Shown here: positions 42,229 to 50,045 of the stretch, in pieces
Layout: the number at the start of each line of letters is the position of its first letter
Numbering within the stretch: the first letter of the stretch is position 1
NCBI RefSeq assembly: GCF_020906275.1
Contig: NZ_CP086727.1
Location: 2,604,001 to 2,668,000 of the forward strand
Length of the DNA stretch: 64,000 bases
Direction of reading: 5' to 3'
DNA from: Parasphingorhabdus litoris DSM 22379
GTDB lineage: Bacteria; Pseudomonadota; Alphaproteobacteria; Sphingomonadales; Sphingomonadaceae
The notes under the pieces: generated by a model
Databases searched by the model: none
The model's input: the letters and a program-made list of their open reading frames with translations, nothing else
Told to the model about the DNA's origin: nothing
Program-made: the position numbers and the translations under genes

Positions 42229-43650
42229 ATGGCGACTGCCGAAACGGATTATCTGATTGTCGGCAGCGGTGCCGTCGGCATGGCTTTTGCTGACACGCTG
42301 CTCGAGGAAAGCGATGCGCATATCACAATTGTTGACCGGCATGGCAAACCCGGTGGGCACTGGAACGATGCCTATCCCTTTGTCGCCCTGCACCAGCCAT
42401 CCGCCTTTTATGGCGTGAACTCGACCGAACTGGGCAGCGGAGAGATCGATACGACTGGCTTGAACAAAGGCTATTATGAACTTTCTACCGGAGCCGAGGT
42501 CAACAGCTATTTCGAGAAAGTGATGCACCAGCGCTTCATACCGAGCGGCCGGGTCAGCTATCACCCGATGTGTGATTATATCGGTTCCGAAAATGGTTGC
42601 GGTAAATTTGTGTCGCTACTTTCGGGTCAGGAAAGCGAAGTTAAAATCCGCAAGAAAACCGTCGATGCCACTTATTATGGCACCACGGTGCCATCGACCC
42701 ACACGCCCAAATTTGAAGTCGGTGAAGGCGTCAAAATGATTCCGCCCAACGGCTTGCCGCAACTTTGGCAAGGCACCGGACCGCGGCCAAAGAAATTCGT
42801 CATCCTTGGTGCAGGCAAGACCGCGATGGATGTCGGCGTCTGGTTGCTGCGCTCGGGCGCTGACCCGGATGATATCGTCTGGATCTGCCCGCGCGACAGC
42901 TGGCTGCTCAACCGGAATCATACCCAGCCCGGTCAGGAATTTTTTCACGAAACCATCGGTGGCCAAAGAGATTTGATGGCGGCGATTGCAGCGGCGGAAA
43001 CTGCCGATGATCTGTTCCTGCGCCTCGAGGCGTGCGGCGTCATGCTGCGCATCGATCCCGAAGCAACACCCAGCATGTTCCACTATGCCACCATCTCCCA
43101 GGGCGAAGTCGATATCCTGCGGCGGATTAAAAACGTCGTGCGCATGGGTCATGTCGAAACCATTAATCAGGGCGGTATGCTTCTGAAAGACGGCGACTAT
43201 CCGATGCCGGCGGAGACGCTCTATATCAACTGTACCGCCACCGCTGTTGAACGCCGTCCGGTGGTGCCGCAATTTCAGGATGGTTTGATCACATTGCAGA
43301 TGATCCGTGTTCCGCAGCCGGCTTTCAGCGCAGCACTCAGCGCTTTTCTTGAGGTCACTTATGATGATGACGAGGCCAAGAACCGGCTCGGCCAACCGGT
43401 GCCTTTGCCCGATGGTATCGAAACATATCCGGGCGCAACGATGGTGAATATGATGAACCAGTTTCAGTGGTCACAGGACAAGATCGTCAACAAATGGATC
43501 ACCAAAAGCCGGCTCGATGGATTTGGCAAAATGATCACGGGCGTTGGCGCAGATGACAAAGAGAAAATAGCCATACTCGAAGAATTTCGCGCCAACGCAA
43601 TGGCAGCTATGGGCAATCTACCCAAATTGATCGCGCAGGCGGGTGGCTGA
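42229..43650 (+). CDS. FAD/NAD(P)-dependent monooxygenase-like protein
   Basis: 473 aa. FAD-binding YLIVGSGAVGMAFADTLLEE at the N-terminus, with RHGKPGGHWNDAYPFVALHQ matching the flavin monooxygenase (FMO/BVMO-like) GG-W pattern. The second Rossmann motif is FVILGAGKTAMDVGVWLL (residues ~186-203). The C-terminal part (NMMNQFQWSQDKIVNKWITK) is not assigned. A BVMO fingerprint (FxGxxxHTxxW) was not seen, so substrate and reaction remain open. It is followed directly, after one base, by the thioredoxin-like gene. Confidence 0.78.
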   Translation: MATAETDYLIVGSGAVGMAFADTLLEESDAHITIVDRHGKPGGHWNDAYPFVALHQPSAFYGVNSTELGSGEIDTTGLNKGYYELSTGAEVNSYFEKVMHQRFIPSGRVSYHPMCDYIGSENGCGKFVSLLSGQESEVKIRKKTVDATYYGTTVPSTHTPKFEVGEGVKMIPPNGLPQLWQGTGPRPKKFVILGAGKTAMDVGVWLLRSGADPDDIVWICPRDSWLLNRNHTQPGQEFFHETIGGQRDLMAAIAAAETADDLFLRLEACGVMLRIDPEATPSMFHYATISQGEVDILRRIKNVVRMGHVETINQGGMLLKDGDYPMPAETLYINCTATAVERRPVVPQFQDGLITLQMIRVPQPAFSAALSAFLEVTYDDDEAKNRLGQPVPLPDGIETYPGATMVNMMNQFQWSQDKIVNKWITKSRLDGFGKMITGVGADDKEKIAILEEFRANAMAAMGNLPKLIAQAGG

Positions 43651-43651
43651 A

Positions 43652-44143
43652 ATGATGAAATATATCTTCTTCGCGGCTGGCTTGGCATTGGCAGCTCCAG
43701 CACTCTCGGCGCCTGATACCGACGGTTCTGCGGCAGAACATCCCGAAGCCAGGCCCTATGAAAAGGATGCCAATGCATCGCAAAATGTCGATGCTGCCCT
43801 CACCCGCGCTGTGGCAGCAGACAAGCGCGTCCTGCTCGTCATGGGGGCCAACTGGTGCCATGATAGCCGAGGGCTTGCTGGCTGGTTTGAAAAGCCACGC
43901 TTTGCCGCAATGCTGAAGTCCAAATATGAAGTCGTTTATGTCGATGTCGGGCAACGCGATCGCAATATCGATATTGCACAGCGGTTCGGCATTGAAAAGA
44001 TTGTCGGCACGCCAACCGTGCTCGTACTCTCCCCGCGTGGCGCCCTGCTCAATCCGAAGTCCGCACCCACATGGCGCAATGCAGCCAGCCGAGATGAAGC
44101 AGATATTTTTGCTTATTTTGATCAGTTTACGCCTGAGCTGTAA
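43652..44143 (+). CDS. Thioredoxin-fold periplasmic protein with single active-site Cys
   Basis: 163 aa with a signal peptide (FFAAGLALAAPALSA, cleavage near 20). The fold is DUF255/thioredoxin-like: RVLLVMGANWCHDSRGLAGW has Cys69 but Asp in place of the second Cys (WCHD instead of WCxxC). The cis-Pro loop is present in GTPTVLVLSPRG. It therefore cannot form the usual disulfide and may be a reductase working with glutathione, or a chaperone-like partner. Start chosen at the first of two adjacent ATGs. Confidence 0.8.
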   Translation: MMKYIFFAAGLALAAPALSAPDTDGSAAEHPEARPYEKDANASQNVDAALTRAVAADKRVLLVMGANWCHDSRGLAGWFEKPRFAAMLKSKYEVVYVDVGQRDRNIDIAQRFGIEKIVGTPTVLVLSPRGALLNPKSAPTWRNAASRDEADIFAYFDQFTPEL

Positions 44144-44160
44144 TAGGGAATCTGAAATAG

Positions 44161-44898
44161 ATGGGAAAGCAGGTACCGCGCGCGTTGATCTATATTTTGA
44201 TTATAATCGGCCTGATCATATTGGCTCTGATCTTCATGCCACTGAAGCTCGCGGTCAGTATGGCGGGATTGGAAGATTCGAAATTTTCTGCACGCGAGAT
44301 TAGCGGTAGCATCTGGAGCGGCCGGATTGAACAGGCACAGATCGGCCCCCTCGCACTGGGTGATCTCAATGCGGGCGTTCAGTTTTTTCCCTTGCTAACC
44401 GGCAAAGTGAAGATGGATCTGGAGCGCCCTGCTGCCCCTGGCGACAATGGCCTGACCGCTACAATCGGGAAACAAGGCAATAGCCTTCTGGTGGAAAATG
44501 CAACCAGCACTTTAAGCGTTGGCGGACAACTGGCGCCGCTGCCCGCCTCGAATATTGAATTGGATAATGTCAGTGTCGCCTTTGCCGGTGGCCGCTGCCA
44601 GTCGGCCAGCGGAAAAGTACGCTTGTCGCTTGATGCGAATATCCCAGGACTTGATCTCAAACAGGGTCTGCTCGGCAATGCCATGTGTGAAGATGGTGTG
44701 CTTGTTCTGCCGTTGGCTAGCGGGTCGGGTATGGAAGAATTAACCATGAAACTGGAAGGCAATGGCTTTTATACTGCGCGTCTCTTCCTAAATGGGAATG
44801 ATCGCGCGTGGACGCTGCTGCTACCAACGCTGGGATTTCGCAAAGTTCCAAGCGGCTATGCGATCAAGGTGGCCGGGCAGCTAGGACAAAAGAGGTAG
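44161..44898 (+). CDS. GspN-like type II secretion system protein N
   Basis: 245 aa. Membrane anchor at about 8-28 (ALIYILIIIGLIILALIFMP), then the GspN-type beta-rich periplasmic domain with SAREISGSIWSGRIEQAQIG, FFPLLTGKVKMDL and an ending of repeated beta-strands. GspN proteins belong to the inner-membrane platform of type II secretion. No other gsp gene is near, so it works with genes elsewhere or has another envelope role. Confidence 0.68.
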   Translation: MGKQVPRALIYILIIIGLIILALIFMPLKLAVSMAGLEDSKFSAREISGSIWSGRIEQAQIGPLALGDLNAGVQFFPLLTGKVKMDLERPAAPGDNGLTATIGKQGNSLLVENATSTLSVGGQLAPLPASNIELDNVSVAFAGGRCQSASGKVRLSLDANIPGLDLKQGLLGNAMCEDGVLVLPLASGSGMEELTMKLEGNGFYTARLFLNGNDRAWTLLLPTLGFRKVPSGYAIKVAGQLGQKR

Positions 44899-44901
44899 AT
44901 T

Positions 44902-45903
44902 ATGAGCAAGCCTGTGAAATTTTCCATTCTGGACCTGTCGCCGGTACCGCAAGGCTCTGATGTCAAAACCGCTTTGGACCGTTCGCTCGCCCTGGCGCAG
45001 CATGGTGAGGCATTGGGTTTTGAACGGTTCTGGATGGCGGAGCATCATGGCATGGCGGGTATTGCCAGTGCCGCGACATCTGTCGCGCTTGCTCATATTG
45101 GTGCGGGCACGCAAACCATCCGCATCGGGGCTGGCGGCGTGATGCTGCCCAATCATGCGCCGATGGTGATTGCCGAGCAATTCGGGACGCTGGAAGCGCT
45201 GTTTCCCGGCCGGATTGATCTGGGCCTTGGCCGTGCGCCAGGTTCCGACCAGCGGGTGGCACAGGCGCTAAGGCGAAATCTTGATACGGATCCAAACCAG
45301 TTCCCGCGCGATGTGGTCGAGCTGCAGGCGCTGCTCGAAGGCGATGAGCGTCTTGGTATTCAGGCGACGCCGGGCGCCGGCGCGAAAATCCCGCTCTATA
45401 TATTGGGTAGCAGCCTGTTCGGTGCGCAGCTCGCCGCGGCTCTCGGCCTGCCCTATGCCTTTGCCTCGCATTTCGCACCGCAAGCGCTCGACGAAGCGCT
45501 GGCCATTTATCGCCGCGATTTCAAACCGTCAGCGCAACTGGCGGAGCCTTATGCCATGTGCGGGTTCAATATTTTCGCAGCCGATACGGATGACGAAGCC
45601 GAGCATCTTGCCACATCAATGATGCAAAGCTTTGTGGCGCTGCGCACCGGCAATCCCGGCAAACTGCCGCCTCCGGTGGAGGGCTATCGTGAGAGCCTGC
45701 CGCCGCAGGCCCAATCCATGCTTGCACAGATCATGCAGGGCAGCGCCGTTGGTGCTCCCGATGCTGTGCTAAGCAGCGTCCGGGCCTTTCTCGACCGCAC
45801 ACAGGCCGACGAGCTGATCGTCTCCGGTTCGATCTTTGATCAAGCCGCGCGTGAGAAATCCTATGGTCTAGCCGCCGAAGTCCGCGACCTGATCGCCGCC
45901 TAA
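44902..45903 (+). CDS. LLM-class flavin-dependent oxidoreductase (luciferase-like)
   Basis: 333 aa. TIM barrel with family motifs: SILDLSPVPQGSDVKTALDR, GFERFWMAEHHGMAGIASAA, IRIGAGGVMLPNHAPMVIAE, LFPGRIDLGLGRAPGSDQRV, and a C-terminal DELIVSGSIFD. The pattern matches the MsnO8/alkanal monooxygenase-alpha-like subgroup. It uses reduced FMN or F420; the substrate cannot be told. It is 3 bases after the GspN-like gene, a probable co-transcript, and convergent with the acyl-CoA dehydrogenase. Confidence 0.9.
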   Translation: MSKPVKFSILDLSPVPQGSDVKTALDRSLALAQHGEALGFERFWMAEHHGMAGIASAATSVALAHIGAGTQTIRIGAGGVMLPNHAPMVIAEQFGTLEALFPGRIDLGLGRAPGSDQRVAQALRRNLDTDPNQFPRDVVELQALLEGDERLGIQATPGAGAKIPLYILGSSLFGAQLAAALGLPYAFASHFAPQALDEALAIYRRDFKPSAQLAEPYAMCGFNIFAADTDDEAEHLATSMMQSFVALRTGNPGKLPPPVEGYRESLPPQAQSMLAQIMQGSAVGAPDAVLSSVRAFLDRTQADELIVSGSIFDQAAREKSYGLAAEVRDLIAA

Positions 45904-45909
45904 GGCCGA

Positions 45910-47103
45910 CTAGAAAGCCGAGAAGGGTTTATCCTTATCGACCCGCACATCCTGCGGCAGACCCAGCACACGTTCCGCGATGATATTCTTGAGAATTTCG
46001 TCGGTGCCGCCAGCGATCCGCAGACCCGGCGCCCACATGAAGCTTTCCTGAAAAATCGCGTCGGCCGGCGCCTTGTCCTTATCGGAAATAATCCCGTAAT
46101 GATCCTGCATCTCGATCGCGCTATTGCAGATATCCTGCAGGTGGTTCGCCGTGATAACCTTACCGATGGAATTTTCCGGACCCGGCGTCTCTCCTTTGGA
46201 CAAAGCGGTCTGGGTACGGAATTTAGTCAATTTATATCCCTGCGCCGCGACATACCAATCGGCCAGTTTCGCACGAAACGCCTGATCACTCATCGATCCG
46301 GAGGAACGCGCATAGTCCATGATCTCGGCCCAGTCCGGTCCGGGTGAACCACCTACAGCCAGCCGCTCGTTCATCAGCGTCACCAACGCCACTTTCCAGC
46401 CCATGCCAGGTTCGCCGAGCCTGTCGCTGTCCGGAATACGGACGTCGGTGAAATAAACCTCGTTAAACTCGCTGCCACCCGATGCCTGATGGATCGGGCG
46501 CACATCAACACCTTCCTGTTTCATGTCGACGATGAACATGGTCAGGCCTTTATGCTTGGGCACATCCGGATCGGTGCGGACCAGCAAGATGCCATAGTCG
46601 GAATAATGCGCGCCAGATGTCCAGACTTTCTGGCCATTAATTACCCAGTCATCGCCATCCTTGACCGCTTTGGTCTTCAAGCCAGCGACGTCGGACCCGG
46701 CCGCTGGTTCAGAGAAAAGCTGGCACCAGATTTCCTCGCCGAACAACGCCTTTTGGACATAGCGCTTCTTATGGTCATCAGAGCCGAAGGCAATAACCGT
46801 GGGCACGCACATGCCAAGGCCAATGGCAAAGGGCCCAATCGGCGCATCAAATTTCGATTCTTCCTGATTCCAGATGACCTGCTGCATCGGCGATCCGCCG
46901 CGCCCGCCAATTTCCTTGGGCCAGGTGATCTGCGCGAACCGGTTTTCGGCTTTAACCTTCTGCCAATCCTTCGCGCGTTGCAGATAATCTTCGCGCCGGC
47001 CGGAACGGATTGCAGCCGCTTTTTTGGGCTCGAGATGCTGGCTTAAAAAAGCATTGGCTTCGGCACGAAACGCTGCTTCTTCTGTTGTATCTGTAAAATC
47101 CAT
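45910..47103 (-). CDS. Acyl-CoA dehydrogenase (first of pair)
   Basis: 397 aa. FAD and substrate motifs of the family: EEIWCQLFSEPAAGSDVAGL, DDWVINGQKVWTSGAHYSDY, MKQEGVDVRPI, FTDVRIPDSDRLG, and a C-terminal RIAGGTDEILKNIIAERVLG. It oxidises an acyl-CoA to the enoyl-CoA and passes electrons to ETF. It probably forms a heteromeric enzyme with the next gene (27-base gap), as is seen in sterol- and long-chain-degrading actinobacterial FadE pairs, but the substrate is not known. Confidence 0.92.
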   Translation of the reverse strand: MDFTDTTEEAAFRAEANAFLSQHLEPKKAAAIRSGRREDYLQRAKDWQKVKAENRFAQITWPKEIGGRGGSPMQQVIWNQEESKFDAPIGPFAIGLGMCVPTVIAFGSDDHKKRYVQKALFGEEIWCQLFSEPAAGSDVAGLKTKAVKDGDDWVINGQKVWTSGAHYSDYGILLVRTDPDVPKHKGLTMFIVDMKQEGVDVRPIHQASGGSEFNEVYFTDVRIPDSDRLGEPGMGWKVALVTLMNERLAVGGSPGPDWAEIMDYARSSGSMSDQAFRAKLADWYVAAQGYKLTKFRTQTALSKGETPGPENSIGKVITANHLQDICNSAIEMQDHYGIISDKDKAPADAIFQESFMWAPGLRIAGGTDEILKNIIAERVLGLPQDVRVDKDKPFSAF

Positions 47104-47130
47104 TTTTTCGTCCTTCTCGGCTTTTGTCTT

Positions 47131-48273
47131 CTAAGCTGCGTTCTTGGTTTCTAGCGCGGAAACCAGTTTTTCTTTCCAAACGGCCGGGCTGCCCGCCTGC
47201 ACCGCCAGCAATTTCGCGCGGCGATAGTAAAGGTGGCAATCCACTTCCCAGGTAAAGCCCATTCCGCCATGCGTCTGGATATTTTCCTTGCTGGCAAACC
47301 AGAAGGCTTCCGAGGCCGCAACCCTTGCTGCCGCTGCAGCTTCTGGCAGTTCGGCCGCATCGGTCGACAGTGCCCATGCGCCATAATAAGCGTTGGAACG
47401 TGCCACTTCATTCTTCACATAAATATCGGCAAGCTTATGCTTGATCGCCTGGTTACCACCAATCGGGCGGCCAAAGGCGTGGCGTTCTTTGGCATAGTCC
47501 GTCGCCATTTCCAGACAGCGAGATGCCCCGCCCAGCTGTTCGAACGCCAGCAGCACCGCGGCACGATCCATAATCTGCTCGAGCAAAACCATACCGTTAC
47601 CCTCATATGGTTTTAAACCATTACCTTCCTGAGGGACCAGCCGCGTGGCGGATGCGTTGTTAAAAGTAATTTCGGCATGGCTGCGCGTCGGCTCAATGGT
47701 TTTGAGCGACGTACGCGATACCCCGTCCTGATCAAGAGCGACAACATATAGACCAGCGCCACTGCCTTCTTTGGCCAGCACAACCGCATGGGTCGCGATA
47801 TCGCCATCGGTCACCGGCACTTTGGTTCCGGAAAGCACACCATCCTTGGCCGTGGTGTGTACATTAGAAGCAGATAGCGCACCTGGGCCTTCGGTTGTTG
47901 CCAAACATCCGACAATGCTGCCATCGGCCACTTTCGGCAGCCACTCTGCTTTCTGTTCGTCGGAACCGGCCAGCTTGATCGTCTCCGCAAAGAAATAGGC
48001 CGATGATCCAAACGGAACCGGGGCAAGTACTCTGCCCAATTCCTCTGCAATCACGCACAGTTCCAGCATGCCCAGGCCAAGCCCGCCATATTCTTCTGGA
48101 ATGGCCGCACCCAACCAACCCATTTCGACGATCTTCTGCCAGACCTCATCATTGTGGCTCATGCCGTCATCATCCAGCACTGCGCGTACATGAGCGCTTG
48201 TGCATTGGGCTTCCAGAAATTTGCGTGCTTCGTCACGCAGGAATTTCTGATCATCGGAGAAATCAAAGTTCAA
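47131..48273 (-). CDS. Acyl-CoA dehydrogenase (second of pair)
   Basis: 380 aa. N-terminal helical domain (LRDEARKFLEAQC, EMGWLGAAIPEEYGGLGLGM), FAD-contact region CLATTEGPGALSASNVH and C-terminal domain with HAFGRPIGGNQAIKHKLADI and KENIQTHGGMGFTWEVDCHL. Upstream of and on the same strand as the other dehydrogenase. Shares only distant similarity with it, in keeping with unequal subunits of a heterotetramer. The ends of these proteins are in the normal places. Confidence 0.92.
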   Translation of the reverse strand: MNFDFSDDQKFLRDEARKFLEAQCTSAHVRAVLDDDGMSHNDEVWQKIVEMGWLGAAIPEEYGGLGLGMLELCVIAEELGRVLAPVPFGSSAYFFAETIKLAGSDEQKAEWLPKVADGSIVGCLATTEGPGALSASNVHTTAKDGVLSGTKVPVTDGDIATHAVVLAKEGSGAGLYVVALDQDGVSRTSLKTIEPTRSHAEITFNNASATRLVPQEGNGLKPYEGNGMVLLEQIMDRAAVLLAFEQLGGASRCLEMATDYAKERHAFGRPIGGNQAIKHKLADIYVKNEVARSNAYYGAWALSTDAAELPEAAAAARVAASEAFWFASKENIQTHGGMGFTWEVDCHLYYRRAKLLAVQAGSPAVWKEKLVSALETKNAA

Positions 48274-48464
48274 TCTACCAGCTCCTAATCATCATTTTTG
48301 CAGAACGATTCATCCAACGAATCGCTTGTTCAACGTTGGGTAGGAATAGGCCCGAATGAAGTTAATCAGTCAATTAAATTCCTCGATACCGATATCGCGC
48401 TTTCCTACATATAACCAAATAGGTTATTTGTTGCCTCTCCCTCACAAATAGAAAGGTAGCGATA

Positions 48465-49004
48465 ATGAATTTCGACAAGCTGATTGATGATGTGATCGCC
48501 ATAGAAGGCGACTATTCGAACCATCCGGAAGATCGCGGCGGCCCTACCCGCTGGGGCGTCACCGAAACAGTTGCCCGGCGCAATGGTTATAAGGGTGACA
48601 TGCGGCATTTCCCCTATGAGGAAGCTGTTGCCATATATAAGCGCAACTATTGGCTCCGTCCGGGCTTTGACAAAATCGCCACTCACGCACCGCGGCTGGC
48701 GGAAGAACTATTCGATACCGGCATCAATATGGGCCCAGCCATCGCTGTTGGCTTTTTGCAACGTTCACTCAACGCACTGAATCGCAACGGCCGGGATTTT
48801 GCCGATATTCAAGCAGACGGAAAAATCGGACCGCGAACGATCAACGCATTGGAACGGTTTTTAGCGAAGCGCGGATCAGGTGGCGAAACTGTTTTGCTGA
48901 AAGCCGTCGAAGCACTCCAAGGCGCGAGATATATAAAATTGGCCGAACAGCGGCCAGCCAATGAAGCTTTTCTCTATGGCTGGCTGGCCAATCGGATCGG
49001 ATAA
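48465..49004 (+). CDS. GH108 N-acetylmuramidase endolysin (GTA/phage type)
   Basis: 179 aa. The GH108 motif IEGDYSNHPEDRGGPTRWGV is at residues 13-32 with catalytic Glu14. The C-terminal ~90 residues are the PG-binding_3 domain (LFDTGINMGPAIAVGFLQRS, IQADGKIGPRTINAL). There is no signal peptide, so release needs the holin encoded next. A TAACC-AAATA-GGTTA palindrome lies about 40 bases upstream (48412-48426). No capsid or tail gene is nearby; this looks like an isolated lysis pair. Confidence 0.92.
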   Translation: MNFDKLIDDVIAIEGDYSNHPEDRGGPTRWGVTETVARRNGYKGDMRHFPYEEAVAIYKRNYWLRPGFDKIATHAPRLAEELFDTGINMGPAIAVGFLQRSLNALNRNGRDFADIQADGKIGPRTINALERFLAKRGSGGETVLLKAVEALQGARYIKLAEQRPANEAFLYGWLANRIG

Positions 49005-49123
49005 AATTGGACGAAAATTTCCCCGCAATGAACCCTGTGAATTTTGTGAACTTCGTATCCAAGCAAGATGCGCGATCGGTCATTGCAATGCCCCCTTCCC
49101 TCTCTTTTAAAAGGAACCCATTC

Positions 49124-49537
49124 ATGTCTTTGCTTTCCACCCTCATCGGCCCCATTTCAAAAATCATCGACAAGATCATTCCTGACAAGCAGGCTCGTGA
49201 TCTTGCCAAGCTGGAACTTCTGAAACTCGAAGGCAGCCAGGAATTGGAGCAAGTCCGGGTCCAAATGTCAGCAATATTGGCCGAAGCGCAGTCAGCTGAT
49301 CCCTGGACCAGCCGCGCGCGCCCCAGCTTTCTCTATGTCATGTATCTTTTACTGCTCTGGTCGATACCCATGGGTTTAATTGCCGCTATCAGACCTGAGA
49401 CGGCCCAGAATATCGCCAGTGGCATGAACGCTTATCTGGCTGGCATTCCCGAACCGCTCTATGCCTTATTTGGAACGGGCTATCTCGGCTATACGGTTGC
49501 ACGACAGTGGGGAAAAATTCGCGGTGCGGAAAAATAG
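49124..49537 (+). CDS. Three-TM holin of the GTA type
   Basis: 137 aa from the ATG at 49124 preceded by AAAAGGAACC; the open frame upstream to 49007 is not expected to be translated. An amphipathic N-terminus (TLIGPISKIIDKIIPDKQAR) and a long Lys/Glu helix are followed by SARPSFLYVMYLLLLWSIPM-like and YALFGTGYLGYTVARQWGK segments (R-P-x-x-Y pattern), which match the GTA_holin_3TM family. It should make inner-membrane holes that let the endolysin out. Confidence 0.85.
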   Translation: MSLLSTLIGPISKIIDKIIPDKQARDLAKLELLKLEGSQELEQVRVQMSAILAEAQSADPWTSRARPSFLYVMYLLLLWSIPMGLIAAIRPETAQNIASGMNAYLAGIPEPLYALFGTGYLGYTVARQWGKIRGAEK

Positions 49538-49570
49538 GTGGAAAATCAACAGAGAATCAGGGTGATTCAC

Positions 49571-49587
49571 TGCCCAAATCTTGGGCA
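49571..49587 (+). terminator. Short terminator-like hairpin after the holin gene
   Basis: TGCCCAA-ATC-TTGGGCA (7-bp stem, 3-base loop) followed by ATTAACTATTTT, 33 bases after the holin stop. A weak rho-independent terminator or a small structured element. Confidence 0.4.
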
Positions 49588-49718
49588 ATTAACTATTTTA
49601 CTGCCTAAGAAATCCACAATTTCAGCCATTTTTTGCAATAACACACAAATAGGCTTGCCATGGCTATATCTTTGAAGATAGAGGGGAAAGTCTAGTTCAT
49701 TCCAAAGGGGATATTTTA

Positions 49719-50027
49719 ATGTCTAACGAAACAAGTTTCCGCAAAATGCTGGCAGTAGCCGGTGGTCTTGCTCTGGCTGTTCCTGCTCTTTCAGCATGTG
49801 CTGAGCAAGCTGAAGATGCCGCTGCTGCTGCAGAATGTGCCGCTGAATGTGCTGCATGTGCTGCTGGCGAAGCTGCATGTGCTGCTGGTTGCGCTGCTGA
49901 CGCTGCTGGTTGTGCTGCTGCATGTGCCGCTGGTTGTGCTGCTGACGCTGCTGGTTGTGCCGCTGACGCTGCTGCATGTGCTGCTGGCGATGCCGCTTGT
50001 GCTGCTGCAGATGCAGTTACCGAGTAA
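49719..50027 (+). CDS. Ala/Cys-rich lipoprotein with cysteines on one helix face
   Basis: 102 aa. Signal peptide with lipobox LSAC; lipidation predicted at Cys27. The +2 residue is Ala, which suggests the outer membrane. The mature part is mostly Ala, Gly, Asp and Glu with 11 further Cys at 40, 44, 47, 54, 58, 65, 69, 73, 80, 87 and 94. All spacings are 3, 4 or 7, and at 100 degrees per residue these cysteines fall within about 100 degrees of one another on an ideal alpha helix, with most of the acidic residues on or near the same face. I know no family with this pattern. Metal or thiol-reactive compound binding is the leading guess. AAGGGG lies 12 bases before the ATG. The coding DNA is a degenerate GCT/TGT repeat. 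Confidence 0.72.
   Translation: MSNETSFRKMLAVAGGLALAVPALSACAEQAEDAAAAAECAAECAACAAGEAACAAGCAADAAGCAAACAAGCAADAAGCAADAAACAAGDAACAAADAVTE
49836..50000 (+). repeat. In-frame codon repeat in the Ala/Cys-rich gene
   Basis: The segment between the codons of Cys40 and Cys94 is built from near-copies of GCTGCTGGTTGT/GCTGCTGACGCT and GCATGTGCTGCTGGC units, giving periods of 7 and 11 codons. Synonymous changes (GCT/GCC, TGT/TGC) show the repeat is not just recent slippage. Length may vary between strains. Confidence 0.7.
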
Positions 50028-50045
50028 GCTTAAGCTTATTCAGCA

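Noticed and set aside
48358..48380. TTAA-N8-TTAA at 48362-48377 upstream of the endolysin as a CtrA site (which controls GTA genes elsewhere).
   Set aside because: The consensus spacing is N7; this has N8 and the region is AT-rich, so the match is not strong enough to claim.
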